A DNA stretch of 64,000 nucleotides from Helicobacter macacae MIT 99-5501 (GTDB lineage Bacteria; Campylobacterota; Campylobacteria; Campylobacterales; Helicobacteraceae), in contig NZ_KI669455.1 in NCBI RefSeq assembly GCF_000507845.1, forward strand, positions 191,441-255,440, written 5' to 3'. A program made the translations under genes and the position numbers. Of this stretch, positions 52,945 through 63,224 are shown piece by piece. How positions within the stretch are numbered: the first letter of the stretch is position 1; the number at the start of each line of letters is the position of its first letter. Below the pieces are notes generated by a model, which did not search any database, was not told where the DNA came from, and worked only from the letters and a program-made list of their open reading frames with translations.

Positions 52945-55292
52945 ATGAAGCAAGCGATACTCGCTAAAAGAAAATCTCTAATCACTCTCTCTCTCTCTCT
53001 CTCGTTTTAGGGCTACCACATTTTGCGTATGCGGGCTATATCACCGTATGGCAGCAGCCAAGCGTTGATGCAAGCAGGCTACTAAATTCTCCATATCGCA
53101 TTCAAGTAACAGGAAATGCTTTATATTATCGATTGAGTGGTGCTACCACTTGGGTTACCGCGCCGAATAATTCCGCTCTCATAAGTGCCGTAGGCAACAA
53201 TTGGGCAGAGTTTGTCATAGTCGAGCAAAATATGGAATCAATCACGCTAAAAAGACAGCAACGACCAAATACTATTCAGTATTTTACAGGGCGATTTGGT
53301 GGGTTTAATTTCCGCTCTGGCACGACACAAAGTTTTACCATAGAGCAAGATGGCGAATTAAATTCTGGCTTTGCAGGTAGTGGAGGGCTTACACAAGGAT
53401 TTGAGAGTGGTGCTTCACTTATCGTGCAATCCCCCGCCACTATAAACACTATGACAAATAGTGGCACAATCCGAACCAAAACCCTCATATACGGCACTAT
53501 AAATACCCTAGAGCAAAAAGGCGGACTAATCAACGATTTAGACATACAAAGTGGTGGCAAAATCAATACTTTGAATTTAAGTGGCGGAAGTATCCCAACC
53601 CTTAGCATAAGCTCTAGAGGCACGCTAAATACCCTAACCATAAGCGGTGGCGCACTAGGAAATCTAAACATAAACGCCGATGGCTCTCTAAACACTCTAA
53701 CCGTGAGTGGTGGCACATTCCAAAATCTAAACCTAAATGGTGGCTCGCTAGGACATATCAGTGGTAATGGCACGATACAAAACCTAAATCTAAATAACTT
53801 CTCTATCCGCCTTGCTAGCACGGCAAGCACTTGGAATCAAGCAAATGACACAGACTATACCAAAAAAGAACATCTCTATGTGGATAGCACAGGACCTGCG
53901 ATAACCAATGTAAATGGAAGTGTTGTCGTAAGCCTTGCTCAAGGTGGCGAGCGCGACAAAACCTACAACTATAATAGTATCGTTACAAATAGTAAGGGGA
54001 ATGGAAAATTTAATTCTCGCAATGTGCTAGCTGCACCCGGACTAAACATAATCCACAATAGAGACGGCGGGGTAGGATTTTCTCTATCCCCAGATGTAAC
54101 CACAAGCTATGGTGCTGCTATACTAAAAAATATCACTCTCTCATTTATGCGCCGCGCCACGATGACACAAAATATACTAGACTCTATGACTACAAAGAGC
54201 TTTAGGGCGAACTACAAAGCCGAGCAAGACACCGAGTATAAAATGCTAAAAGATGATATGGCTCGCCTTACAAATCGTAGCTCCAAATACTCCAAGCAAC
54301 AAAAACGCGACCAAAAACAGCTAGATAAAATGCGTGATAAACTCGCAAAAAATACATTGCGACAAAGCAAAGGAGTAAATCTAACAAAAGGCTACAACAC
54401 TTATGAGCTAATAGACCAGCTTGATAGAATGTTTATCTCCTATGAGAGAGAGCGAAATACGCGGGCGTTTATCCTGCCTTATGGCGCGCATAGCGCCACT
54501 CTAGGCGATAGCACAAGTGCCACCACAGAGTGGGCAGGTGGCGCAATAGTTGGTATCCAAAAAAACTTGCAAGGCAAAGGCGTCTTTGGTGGCTATCTAG
54601 GCTATGAGTTTTCAAACCTTGATAACAAACTCACTGCCACAAATATCAATATCCAAACAAATAGCCTACAAGTAGGTGCAAATCTGTTTAAGACTTATCC
54701 ATTTAGTAGCAAACCTGCAGAATGGTATCTCAAATCTAGCTTACACGCTAGCCTAGAAATGCCTCATCTATCATTCATAGCACTTGGAGCTACGCAGAAT
54801 TTCAAACCACTTGCTTACTCACTAGGAGCAGATATTCGCGGTGGGATAACACACTTTTTTGTGAAGAAAAACTCCTATATCTCGCCTGAAGTCGGGCTAA
54901 GCTATGATATGCTAAGTCTAGATGGCTTTAGGATAGAATCCACAAATGAAAGCTATGGCAGGCATTTTTGGCATTTCCCACAACTAATGGCAAGTGTCAA
55001 ATACTACAAAAGCTGGAAAAATACCTTTAAAACTAGCGCGACAATCGGCGCAAAATACAATATCTTACACAATCTAAACAAAGCTAGCTTCTCTTACGCG
55101 GGTAATAATGACACTGCGGTAATCCCACTGCCACCACTCTATGCAAATCTAGACTTAAGCGCGATATGGGTATTGCAAAAAAATAGCGAACTTAGCCTAA
55201 ACTACACAGGCGTATTTTTCGCTGGCTTTAGCTCTCAAGCTAGCAGTGGCGTAAGCACGGCATTTTCATTGCGCTTCGCGCATTGGTTTTAG
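52945..55292 (+). CDS. VacA-type autotransporter, phase-variable, currently out of frame
   Basis: ATG 52945 (AAAGGA upstream) starts a signal peptide, MKQAILAKRKSLITLSLSL, interrupted by (CT)9 and followed, in another frame, by VLGLPHFAYA|GYITVWQQPS. With nine units translation stops at TAG 53008-53010; eight or eleven restore the frame. The mature protein is about 755 residues. The passenger repeats Asn/Thr/Gly-rich strands (GTLNTLTISGGALGNLNINA), a beta-helix pattern. A charged helical stretch and a C-terminal barrel follow (ERNTRAFILPYGAHSATLGD, ending SLRFAHWF), similar to the VacA-like proteins of Helicobacter. Its target is unknown. Confidence 0.88.
52985..53002 (+). repeat. (CT)9 contingency repeat in autotransporter signal peptide
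   Basis: Nine CT units lie inside the signal-peptide codons (CTC-TCT giving Leu-Ser repeats). Because the unit is two bases, each gain or loss changes frame. The arrangement resembles CT repeats in signal sequences of some H. pylori adhesins. Confidence 0.95.
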
Positions 55293-55420
55293 GGCTTGTG
55301 TGATTTAGGGGTTGCGTGATTTTGGAGGGGGTTTGGGGATTGTTTTTGGGGGTGTGTTTTGGGTTTATGGGTGGATTTGGGTGGGTTTATGATTATTTGG
55401 GTAAGTTTGGGATTTAAAAG
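55293..55420 (+). other. C-depleted, G-rich 3' region of the autotransporter with G-quadruplex motif
   Basis: Only two C occur in these 128 bases on the plus strand. G-runs include GGGGG at 55327-55331, GGGG at 55335-55338, GGGGG at 55348-55352, and a canonical four-run motif at 55361-55385 (GGG with loops of 5, 7 and 1). It starts at the autotransporter stop codon, so it would be the 3' untranslated RNA. Confidence 0.75.
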
Positions 55421-56440
55421 CCCTCTCCCTTAGAGTAACCGTGCTTTTTGCCACTTCGTGTGTGAGGAGGACAAAAGCCCCCTCCCTCTGCGGAGGGGGT
55501 TTGGGGGTGGGTAAGTCTTGCGTCTTTGAGCGTTGATTTTGTATTATGTGCTGACTTTGCGTCATTGCGAGAATCGCGTAGCGATTCGTGGCAATCCACC
55601 ACACCGTCATTGCGAGGCAGTGGCTTTAGCCACAACGAAGCAATCCATTTCTTTACTTTTGTAGATTACCACGCTCGCTTCGCTCGCTCACAAAACAAGC
55701 GTAGCGCAGTTTCTTTAGAAAACAAGCGTAGCGCAGTTTCTTTAGAAAACAAGCGTAGCGCAGTTTCTTTAGAAAACAAGGCGTAGCCGAAGTTTCTTTA
55801 GTAATGACAGAAGTGTTTGTGTTTGCCTTGTTGATAATGGGGGCATTTGCATTGCTAGCAGTTGCGTTTTTGTCGCTAGCAGTTGCTGACTTTGCTTAAG
55901 AAGCATAGGTGGTATCTACCCACCCCCAAACCCCTCGTGCTAAGGGAGGGGGAATAAGTAGAGTTGCCACCTACAATAGAGTAGGGAATTACATTATGCC
56001 TACTCGCAATAGAATCAACATTGCCATACCGCTTCATTTCGTTGTCATATTGAGGTTTCTATAAGAAACCGAAATATCCAAAGGATTTTGCACATTTGCG
56101 TTTGGATTTTTGGATATTCCACTTTGCTTAAGTATGACAAACTGCGGAGTTTGCTTTTCCTAAAGCCTACTCGTGCTAAGGGAGGGAGGATTTATGGTTT
56201 TACCCTCTTTAAATTCAATTATGGATTGCCACGACTTGATTTCCTCAAGTCTCACAATGGCGAAACTTCGTCTTATAATATCGGTGTGGTGGATTGACGA
56301 ATCTGCTAACGCAGATTCTCGCAATGACGATTGTGTTGTCATTATGCCCACCTGTTTTATCATATTGAGCTGCATTGACATTGTCATATTGAGGTTTCTA
56401 TAAGAAACCGAAATATCCAAAATCTCCCTCAAGTTCGCTA
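55421..56440. repeat. Intergenic repeat island
   Basis: No gene is convincing here. From left to right: GC-rich palindromic repeats (55420-55440 partial, 55473-55512); two copies of a CATTGCGAG...GCAATCC repeat (about 55563-55600 and 55605-55645); a 27-base tandem repeat (listed separately); a GC-rich repeat at 55919-55953; a MITE-like unit at 56042-56140 with inner stem AATATCCAAA/TTTGGATATT; a GC-rich copy at 56163-56190; CACAATGGCG and CGCAATGACG fragments; and 56381-56421, identical over 41 bases to 56042-56082. Confidence 0.8.
55692..55801 (+). repeat. 27-base tandem repeat, four units
   Basis: Three identical 27-base units (55692-55718, 55719-55745, 55746-55772) begin AAAACAAGCGTAGCGCAG and end TTTCTTTAG. 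A fourth, 29-base variant follows (55773-55801) with GGCGTAGCCGAAG. Being 27 bases, the unit stays in frame (KRSAVSLEN repeated), but no surrounding gene is evident. There are no spacers, so it is not CRISPR. Confidence 0.9.
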
Positions 56441-56860
56441 AAACTCCTAACACCCTCTCATTCTCACACCACAACACCAACACAACATCAACACACTCTA
56501 ATCCCCAAACAATGAACTATAAAATCACACTTATCCACTCTAAACCCTCCAACTCCAATCCTCTCACTACCCAACTATTTAACCCCCTCTAACTTCAACA
56601 CTTTAACTTCAACCCTCTAACCCCTCTCTACACTCTCAAACTCCCCTCACATTCACTCACTCTCTAGCACAAATCCCACTTCCACTATATTACATACCAT
56701 CACTCTCCCTCACTCTCCCTCACTCCCTCACTCCCTCACTCACTTTCTAACCCTCACTCTACATTCTCTCTCGCACAATAAAATATCCAAACAAAAACAC
56801 CAATCCCCATACTACCACACTAAAATTCAATCCCTCACATTCTCTTTTTATACTCTCTCC
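56441..56860. other. G-depleted, C-rich tract downstream of the chemoreceptor gene
   Basis: On the plus strand these 420 bases contain only three G while C is roughly 40%. Within it CTCACTCC-type units repeat (56701-56755), and on the minus strand four G-runs at 56707-56735 (loops 5, 5 and 7) form a G-quadruplex motif. It ends at the chemoreceptor stop codon. RNA made on the plus strand would be C-rich and G-poor, as Rho prefers. Confidence 0.8.
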
Positions 56861-58972
56861 CTAGCACTTTTTCTTATTAGCATCATCTAATATTGCTTTA
56901 GCGATATTAGATACACTTGTAGAGATTTGTGAGCTAGCATTTGCTATGCTTACATTTTCTTGGGTTACAGATTCTAGGTTTGTTATGGTTTCATTGATTT
57001 GAGCGATTCCAGCCGTTTGCTCTTTTATAGATTCTGCCATATCATTGATTGATTGCACAAGTAAGTTTGTATTTGCTTCAATCTCTCCTAGTGATTTACC
57101 TGTGCGCTCTGCTAGCTTTCTCACTTCATCAGCCACAACGGCAAATCCTCTGCCGTGCTCACCAGCCCTAGCTGCTTCAATAGCTGCATTTAGTGCAAGT
57201 AAGTTTGTTTGGTCTGCTATATCTCTTATGATTCCTATGACATTTCTAATGTCTTCTGTTTGGTTAATCACTTCATTACTTCTTGAGGATACATTTTGCA
57301 TAGATGAAGTGATTTCCTCTACTGCTGTTGCTGTTTGCTCTAGACTTGAGGCTTGAGAGTTTGAGCTTTGAGTAAGAGAAGCTACTGCTTCTTCAAGTTT
57401 ATCACTTTGCTCATTAAGAGAGTTTGCAAAGTTTAGTGAAGTCTTTAGCATTTTTCTTACTTCTGCACCTAGTGTATTTGTAACGACTTCTACGCGTCCT
57501 TTTGGATTTGCTACTTCAGTAGTAAAATCTAGCTTTGTATAGCTATCAAATACACGATTGATTTCGTTTAGGTCTGTGCCCACAGCTGTATTTATCCCAT
57601 TTATTAGATTATTTACAGAATCCCTTAGTGCATTTAGCTGTGGATTGCTACCCTCTAGTGAAATGCGTCTATCTATCACACCACTTGATTGAATATTGCT
57701 TATGACTTCTAGGGATTGCTTGACTAGGGCTGCGTCTTTGTCGATTGATACTTGGGATTTTTCTATGTTTTCATTGATGATTTGCCCCATTTTGCCTAGC
57801 TCATCTTGAGCGCGGATTTTTATGGTATGCACCTCATTTCCCTCGTGATTAAGGTATTTAAAAAATGAATCAAGCGTGTTTAGGATAATAGGCAAGCGCA
57901 TAGCGATATTTTTTTTGACAAAGAAAAATAGCACTACCATAATGATAGCAAGCACCACCACAGAGACAAAAAATATGAGTTTTTGGAGATTATATAGTGG
58001 CTCTAGCACCATTTTTTTGGGCGCACTTACCACGATAGAGTAAGAAGAGCCATCGCTGTTTTTAAAAGAACTCACACTGATATAGCTATCTACACCTCCC
58101 AAAGTCTTATAATCATCAAAGATTTTGTCTTGGGATTGCTTTATGGTGTCATAGACTTTTTGGACTTTTGGAGATTTGTTTAAATCAAAGTAATTCTCTA
58201 GCACGATTTTGGAGTTTGTATGCACGGTAATTGTTCCATTGCTATTTACTAGCATTTTATCTTCGCCTACAAAATTTCTAAGACTTGGGTCAAGTATATA
58301 ATCCCCCAAAATCGCAGAATCAATGATAAATCCTATCGCGCCTATGATTTTTTTGTTTGAGTCAAAAATCGGTGCAGCGACATTCACACCGATTAGGTTG
58401 CCACCGACATTGATATTTTTTGGCTCACCAAAATTTACCAACTCTTTGCCATAGCTAGATTTTAGGGCTTTTTGCACGCTTGATAGCCCCACAATAGCAC
58501 TATTTGCTTTTTGTAGCTTAAGCCCGCCGTGCGCTTTCATATTTTCATCTTTATAAAAAATCACAAAATCCCCATTTTGGCTTGTGAAATTGGAATTTTT
58601 ATTGCGAAAATTACTTGGGGGATTTGTCAAATAAATATAGCCATAAGTAGCATAAGATAGATTGTCAAGAGCGTTTGTGAGAGTGTCCTCAAAAATCGTA
58701 GGGTCAATCTCATAGTAAGGTATGAGATGTAAAATATCCTCTAGGTTTTGCACCGAAGCAGATAGCATAGAGCTAGATTCTCCAAATGCGTTTGCCACAA
58801 AATCCGCGTTTCGCGCAGAAGCGTTTGCGATGACTTGCTCGGCACTGATTTTCATCGTCTCACTTAGGCGAAACGATACGATTAGCACAAGGGAAATAAT
58901 CCCAAGCGCAACGACACCAAAAACAAATGATACGATTTTTGCTCCAATAGAGAGATTGGAAAACAGCTTCAT
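56861..58972 (-). CDS. Methyl-accepting chemotaxis protein
   Basis: This chemoreceptor senses a ligand outside the cell and controls CheA. From ATG 58972 (AAGGGG upstream; 21 codons inside the longest frame) it has 703 residues. A first membrane segment ([21 protein letters not shown]) precedes a periplasmic dCache-type domain (residues ~45-340: [37 protein letters not shown]). The second membrane segment ([21 protein letters not shown]) leads to a HAMP-like region. The signalling tip [30 protein letters not shown] is intact. It ends NKKKC rather than a CheR-tether motif. The ligand is unknown. Confidence 0.95.
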   Translation of the reverse strand: MKLFSNLSIGAKIVSFVFGVVALGIISLVLIVSFRLSETMKISAEQVIANASARNADFVANAFGESSSMLSASVQNLEDILHLIPYYEIDPTIFEDTLTNALDNLSYATYGYIYLTNPPSNFRNKNSNFTSQNGDFVIFYKDENMKAHGGLKLQKANSAIVGLSSVQKALKSSYGKELVNFGEPKNINVGGNLIGVNVAAPIFDSNKKIIGAIGFIIDSAILGDYILDPSLRNFVGEDKMLVNSNGTITVHTNSKIVLENYFDLNKSPKVQKVYDTIKQSQDKIFDDYKTLGGVDSYISVSSFKNSDGSSYSIVVSAPKKMVLEPLYNLQKLIFFVSVVVLAIIMVVLFFFVKKNIAMRLPIILNTLDSFFKYLNHEGNEVHTIKIRAQDELGKMGQIINENIEKSQVSIDKDAALVKQSLEVISNIQSSGVIDRRISLEGSNPQLNALRDSVNNLINGINTAVGTDLNEINRVFDSYTKLDFTTEVANPKGRVEVVTNTLGAEVRKMLKTSLNFANSLNEQSDKLEEAVASLTQSSNSQASSLEQTATAVEEITSSMQNVSSRSNEVINQTEDIRNVIGIIRDIADQTNLLALNAAIEAARAGEHGRGFAVVADEVRKLAERTGKSLGEIEANTNLLVQSINDMAESIKEQTAGIAQINETITNLESVTQENVSIANASSQISTSVSNIAKAILDDANKKKC

Positions 58973-59049
58973 AGTCAGCCCCTTTTGTTTGGAAATTTGT
59001 ATAAAAAGCGCAACTCCTACACTAAACCCGACCAAAATGTATCCAAACT

Positions 59050-59076
59050 ATATCGGTAAAGAGTGGCAAATTTATA
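59050..59076 (-). promoter_or_regulatory. Candidate sigma-28 (FliA) promoter for the chemoreceptor
   Basis: On the minus strand ACCGATAT (59050-59057) matches the sigma-28 -10 consensus GCCGATAA at six of eight positions, with an upstream TATAAATT region in place of TAAAGTTT. It lies about 80 bases before the start. Chemoreceptor genes are often under FliA control, but the -35 is imperfect. Confidence 0.4.
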
Positions 59077-59267
59077 TAAAAAATGCACATAAGTTTGCAT
59101 AAATAAACACTAAAATAAAACTTGGTAAAAATATTTTTAACTTAAAGATTTTGTGGAGTTTATCTGTGTGAAGAATATATTTTTAAAAATCTTTTTTTAG
59201 ACAAAACTTTAATTGCGATTAAAATCTTTTTAAGAATATTTGAGTTACTATACGCATTTATTTTGCA

Positions 59268-59273
59268 TATAAT
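59268..59273 (+). promoter_or_regulatory. Candidate -10 element for the TonB-receptor gene
   Basis: A perfect TATAAT lies in CGCATTTATTTTGCATATAATTC, about 145 bases before the receptor start, with A/T-rich sequence upstream. The assignment rests on the hexamer alone. Confidence 0.35.
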
Positions 59274-59417
59274 TCTTACTTTTCTTAAAAGCATAGAAAT
59301 AATGAGAGTGGCAAAGTAAAAATGCAAAAAAATTATGCAAAAAAAATTGTGTGTAAATGCGCATAAATGCGTGTGTGAAATGTGTGGAATGTATAGAGTG
59401 TGTAAAAAAGGTTTTTT

Positions 59418-62400
59418 ATGAAAAATATTCAAAAAGTGTTTTTGCTTGCAAGTGTAATGAGTGCATTTACAAATCAAGTGATATTTGCTAGTGAAGTTGC
59501 TAGTAGTGAGATTGTTGGCAGTGGGATTACTAGAGAGATTGCATCCGCTGATAACGAGAGAGAGAGAGAGAGAGAGTAACTCCCGCGCAATCCCTACGAA
59601 GTCTTGGCAAGTAAATTCTAGCGATTCTATCAAATCCAAAAAGAGTGATTCTGCAATATATGATTCTAAAGCACAAGATTCTAATACACACTATACAAAA
59701 TCAAAAGAGCTAAAATCACAAGATTTACAAGCAAAAGACTTAGGCAAAGTAGTAGCCAAAGGATACAAGGACAATGGCACTCAATCTAGGGAGCGATACC
59801 AAAGCAGTGCAGGAGAAATCTCACGCAGTATGCTAGAATCTAGCCCAAGTGGAAATGGCGATATAGGCTCAATTCTAAGGATTTTGCCAAATGTGCAATA
59901 TGACAACGGCCAAAATCGCTCTACCGCACAGGGCGAAATCGACCCTGCAAATATCAGCATTTCAGGTGGACTTTTTTATCAAAACAATTTCCAACTTGAT
60001 GGCTTCAATGTCAATAACGACCTCACTTCAAATCTCACTAGCGATAATGGCGTAAATGGCACAGGAGCGAAAAATCCGCGCTCCCAAGCCTTTAGTATCG
60101 ATACTTCCTTGTTAGAATCTATCATCGTGCAAGATTCTAATATCAGTGCGAGCTATGGTGGGTTTAGCGGTGGGGTGGTGGAGGCAAATGTGCGCAAACC
60201 ACGCAAGGAAATGAGCGGAATCAAGGGCTGGCACGCAAATATTAGCTATCAATTCACACAAGGCAATGCACGCGGAATCTCCCTCACACACTATCATATC
60301 GACCCCTCCATAGAATCAAACTTCCTAAATTCTACAAGCGAATACTATCACCCATACTTCACTAAGCACTTAGTTCGCGCTTCACTAGAGGGCTATGCCA
60401 CCAAAGATTTAGGAATCATCGCTAGTTTTTCCACCACGCAGAGCTTTATCCCCACTTTTGTGGCAAACCCTCTTACCAACACAAGCGGGCAAAATGCTGG
60501 GGACAAAAAAGACCAAAAACGCCAATCCTACAACTACTACATAAAAGCCTACTACAACCCAACCCAAAATCTAACCATAGAGGCTAATCTAGGCTATATG
60601 CCACAATATAATAGCTATTTTTGGAGTGGTGGAGCGTATAATGCGGACTATGTCGCGCAAAGCGGGGGCGCTCAAGCTGGCATAAAGGCAATGTATCAAA
60701 CGCCTATCGGGCTATCTACCACCACGATAGGCTACTCATACATAGATAGTGAGCGAAGTGCTGATTCTAGATATACTTATTATGCACTTTGGTTTGTAAG
60801 CGATACGGTAGATTGGGCTCGTAGTGATACAAATTCTGCGTCTATCTACACTGCGGCAAACTATGGCAATATGCGACAAAATTCACATATCCCCACACTA
60901 AAGAGTGATTTTTTGTTTAATCCTATTGTTGTGTGGCGCACCACGCACAATTTTTCACTTGGTGCAGAAGTGTCCTATCAAAAAGCTACAAGGCAGAGGC
61001 TATCGCCTTATGTGCAATTCGCAAATGACAATAATATCCCTGTGCCATCAACCACTCCTTGCCCCACCACACCTGATAATCTAGGGCTTATCGCGTGTAT
61101 GAACGGCAAGCCAACTTTCAACCCCAACACCACTATCTACCGAAATAACCAAACATATCAAGTCTACGCCCAAAACTCAAGAAACGAGCAAGTAAAATCC
61201 CAACACACAGGAGCAAACTCTTGGGCAAACTATGATAGCGCGGTGGCACAATACTTCAATGTCATCACGCAATATTATGGAGCAAACAAAATCACACTTG
61301 ATAATGTCGCTTATGGTGCGTTTGTAGAAGATGATATGTCATTAGATTTGGGCAAATTTGGGGATATGAATGCGCGTCTTGGATTGAGATTTGATGGCGA
61401 TAGCTATATGGATAAGCATACTATCGCTCCTAGATTTTCGCTTAGCTATGCCACCCCTACAAGCAAGCAGTGGCGCACCACACTTACCTTTGGGGCAAAT
61501 CGCTACTACGGACGCAATCTTTTTTCATATAGATTCTTAGATTTTTCTGCGACTAGGCATTCGTATAAAAGGGATTGTGTGAGTTGTGATTGGGAGGAAA
61601 TAGAGCTAAATACCGCGCTAAATCCTGCTTGGACTTCAAGCGTGAAATTTAGTAGCTTAAGGATTCCATATAGTGATGAGCTAATGGGAGGGATTTCTAA
61701 CAATCTAGGAAAATTTAGCGTGGGACTAAAATATATCTTTCGCAATGGCAAAGATGAGATAATGCGCGTAAGCGCAAACGCGCTAAATCTGCCCGCACAA
61801 GAGGGCTACTCCACTAGCTACAATGTATGGAGCAATGAGGGAAAAAGCCAAAGTCATATCATCTCACTAATAGCGCAAAATCATAGCACTATTGAAACAT
61901 TTGGAGTGAAGCACCACTATTTGTTTGCGCTAGATTGGACTCATAGCAAAAGGACTTACAATATCTTTGCAAATAGTGCTGATGATGAATACCTAAATGA
62001 CCCTCTAATCATCTATGATAATGCACCTATTAGGTATAGAGATAGACCTGTGGATAATTTTGTGCGTCCTTTTAGCTTGCGACTAAGCACTACACATAGC
62101 TTCAATATAGGGAAGTTTAGGTGGCTATGGAACAATTTTTTTCGCTATCGCTCGCCATATAGCCGAATGGTAACGCTAACCACAAGCGCAAGCAACGCGG
62201 TGTTTAAGCAGTGGCAAGCACTCTATCCAAACATAGAGGGTGTGTATGTCAAAAAGAACTTTAGGGGGGCATTTAGCTGGGATATGCGACTAGGGTTTGA
62301 AGTGGATATGTGGCACAAAAATATTTTTTATGTGAATGTAGACATCTATAATGTCCTAAATGCTCGCAATGAAACAACTATAAGCCAATCAAGCGGAAAC

Positions 62401-62490
62401 ACAGGCTATGATATAGCAGGCTCTAGCTACACTTACGCAGTCTATGAAGTGGGACGACAATTCTGGCTACAAGTGGGGTATAAGTTTTAG
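59418..62490 (+). CDS. TonB-dependent outer membrane receptor, phase-variable, currently out of frame
   Basis: ATG 59418 starts a signal peptide (KNIQKVFLLASVMSAFTNQVIFA). The frame runs into (GA)10 and stops at TAA 59577-59579. The long frame (ending 62490) begins on the other side. One more unit (11) or two fewer (8) joins them, giving about 1,023 residues. The plug domain is visible (AGEISRSMLESSPSGNGDIG, SILRILPNVQYDNGQNR, QLDGFNVNND, SIIVQDSNISASYGGFSGGV), then a 22-strand-type barrel ending YEVGRQFWLQVGYKF. A Ser/Lys/Asp-rich linker precedes the plug; I see no clear TonB box. Substrate unknown (iron chelate, haem, Ni or vitamin B12 are all possible). Confidence 0.88.
59556..59575 (+). 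repeat. (GA)10 contingency repeat in TonB-receptor gene
   Basis: Ten GA units follow AAC and precede GTAACTCC. In the signal-peptide frame they encode alternating Glu-Arg and end at TAA. In the receptor frame they encode Arg-Glu then SNSRAIPT. Confidence 0.95.
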
Positions 62491-62961
62491 CTAATATCTC
62501 TCCATAGCGATGACACCGCTACGCAAAATCTCTTTTGGCTTAAACTTGCTTAGGGCTTTTATGAGGCTTGTTATGCGGTGTGGTTTTTCGGTGGCTACGA
62601 TGATTATGTATTTTTCATTGGCATTGGCGATTTTGCCATTATAAGCCCTAGCTAGTGCTTCAATCCCTGCCAAATCCTCATCAATCCCCACCTTGATAAG
62701 TGCTGTTTCTTTCTCTAGTAAATCATCATCATCGCTTACCTTTAGCACGGGGATAAGTTTGTGAAGCTGCTTGATAATCTGCTCTAGCACGCGAGAATCT
62801 CCCTCTGTGGCGATAGTGATTCGCGATAAATCACTATTTGGGATAGGTGCTACGGTTAGGGACTCAATATTATATCCTCTCCCTGCAAAAAGCCCTGAAA
62901 CACGCGCTAGGACGCTATGCTCATTGACTACGGTTACACTTATGATTTTTCTTGCCTGCAT
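62491..62961 (-). CDS. ilvH: Acetolactate synthase small subunit
   Basis: The regulatory subunit binds valine and stimulates the catalytic IlvI in branched-chain amino acid synthesis. ATG 62961 is chosen because the family starts near RKIISVTVVNEHSVLARVSGLF and AAAGG lies upstream; the longest frame adds 32 unlike residues. The 156-residue protein has the N-terminal ACT domain (FAGRGYNIESLTVAP) and C-terminal domain (ALIKVG, IEALARAYNGKI, GVIAMERY). ilvI is not adjacent in this window. It is convergent with the TonB-receptor gene with no gap. Confidence 0.94.
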   Translation of the reverse strand: MQARKIISVTVVNEHSVLARVSGLFAGRGYNIESLTVAPIPNSDLSRITIATEGDSRVLEQIIKQLHKLIPVLKVSDDDDLLEKETALIKVGIDEDLAGIEALARAYNGKIANANEKYIIIVATEKPHRITSLIKALSKFKPKEILRSGVIAMERY

Positions 62962-63224
62962 TTTGAAAGCCTTTAGGTGTTTTGTGTGATTTATGCTAAA
63001 TGTGTGCCAAAAATTATAAGGCATTATTGTATCGCAAAATCTAACTAGAAATCTCATAAAAATTTAAACAAAATATATTACAATTTTGCATTTTGTGTTT
63101 GCGTTGTGAAAATAATGCAAAGCCCAATCACAGAAGCTAAGATTTTGGATGCCAAGATTTTGACACTTTAAGATTTTGCACCAAAATCTAGCTTTTGTAA
63201 AATCTAGCTTTTGTAAGGAAAAAA

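Noticed and set aside
53276..53830. 184-codon frame antisense to the autotransporter
   Set aside because: It mirrors the repetitive passenger codons and has no start signal.
55692..55801. CRISPR array
   Set aside because: The units are directly contiguous with no spacers and no cas genes nearby.
59160..59639. 159-codon minus frame overlapping the TonB-receptor start
   Set aside because: AT-rich, no Shine-Dalgarno, conflicts with the receptor signal peptide and repeat.
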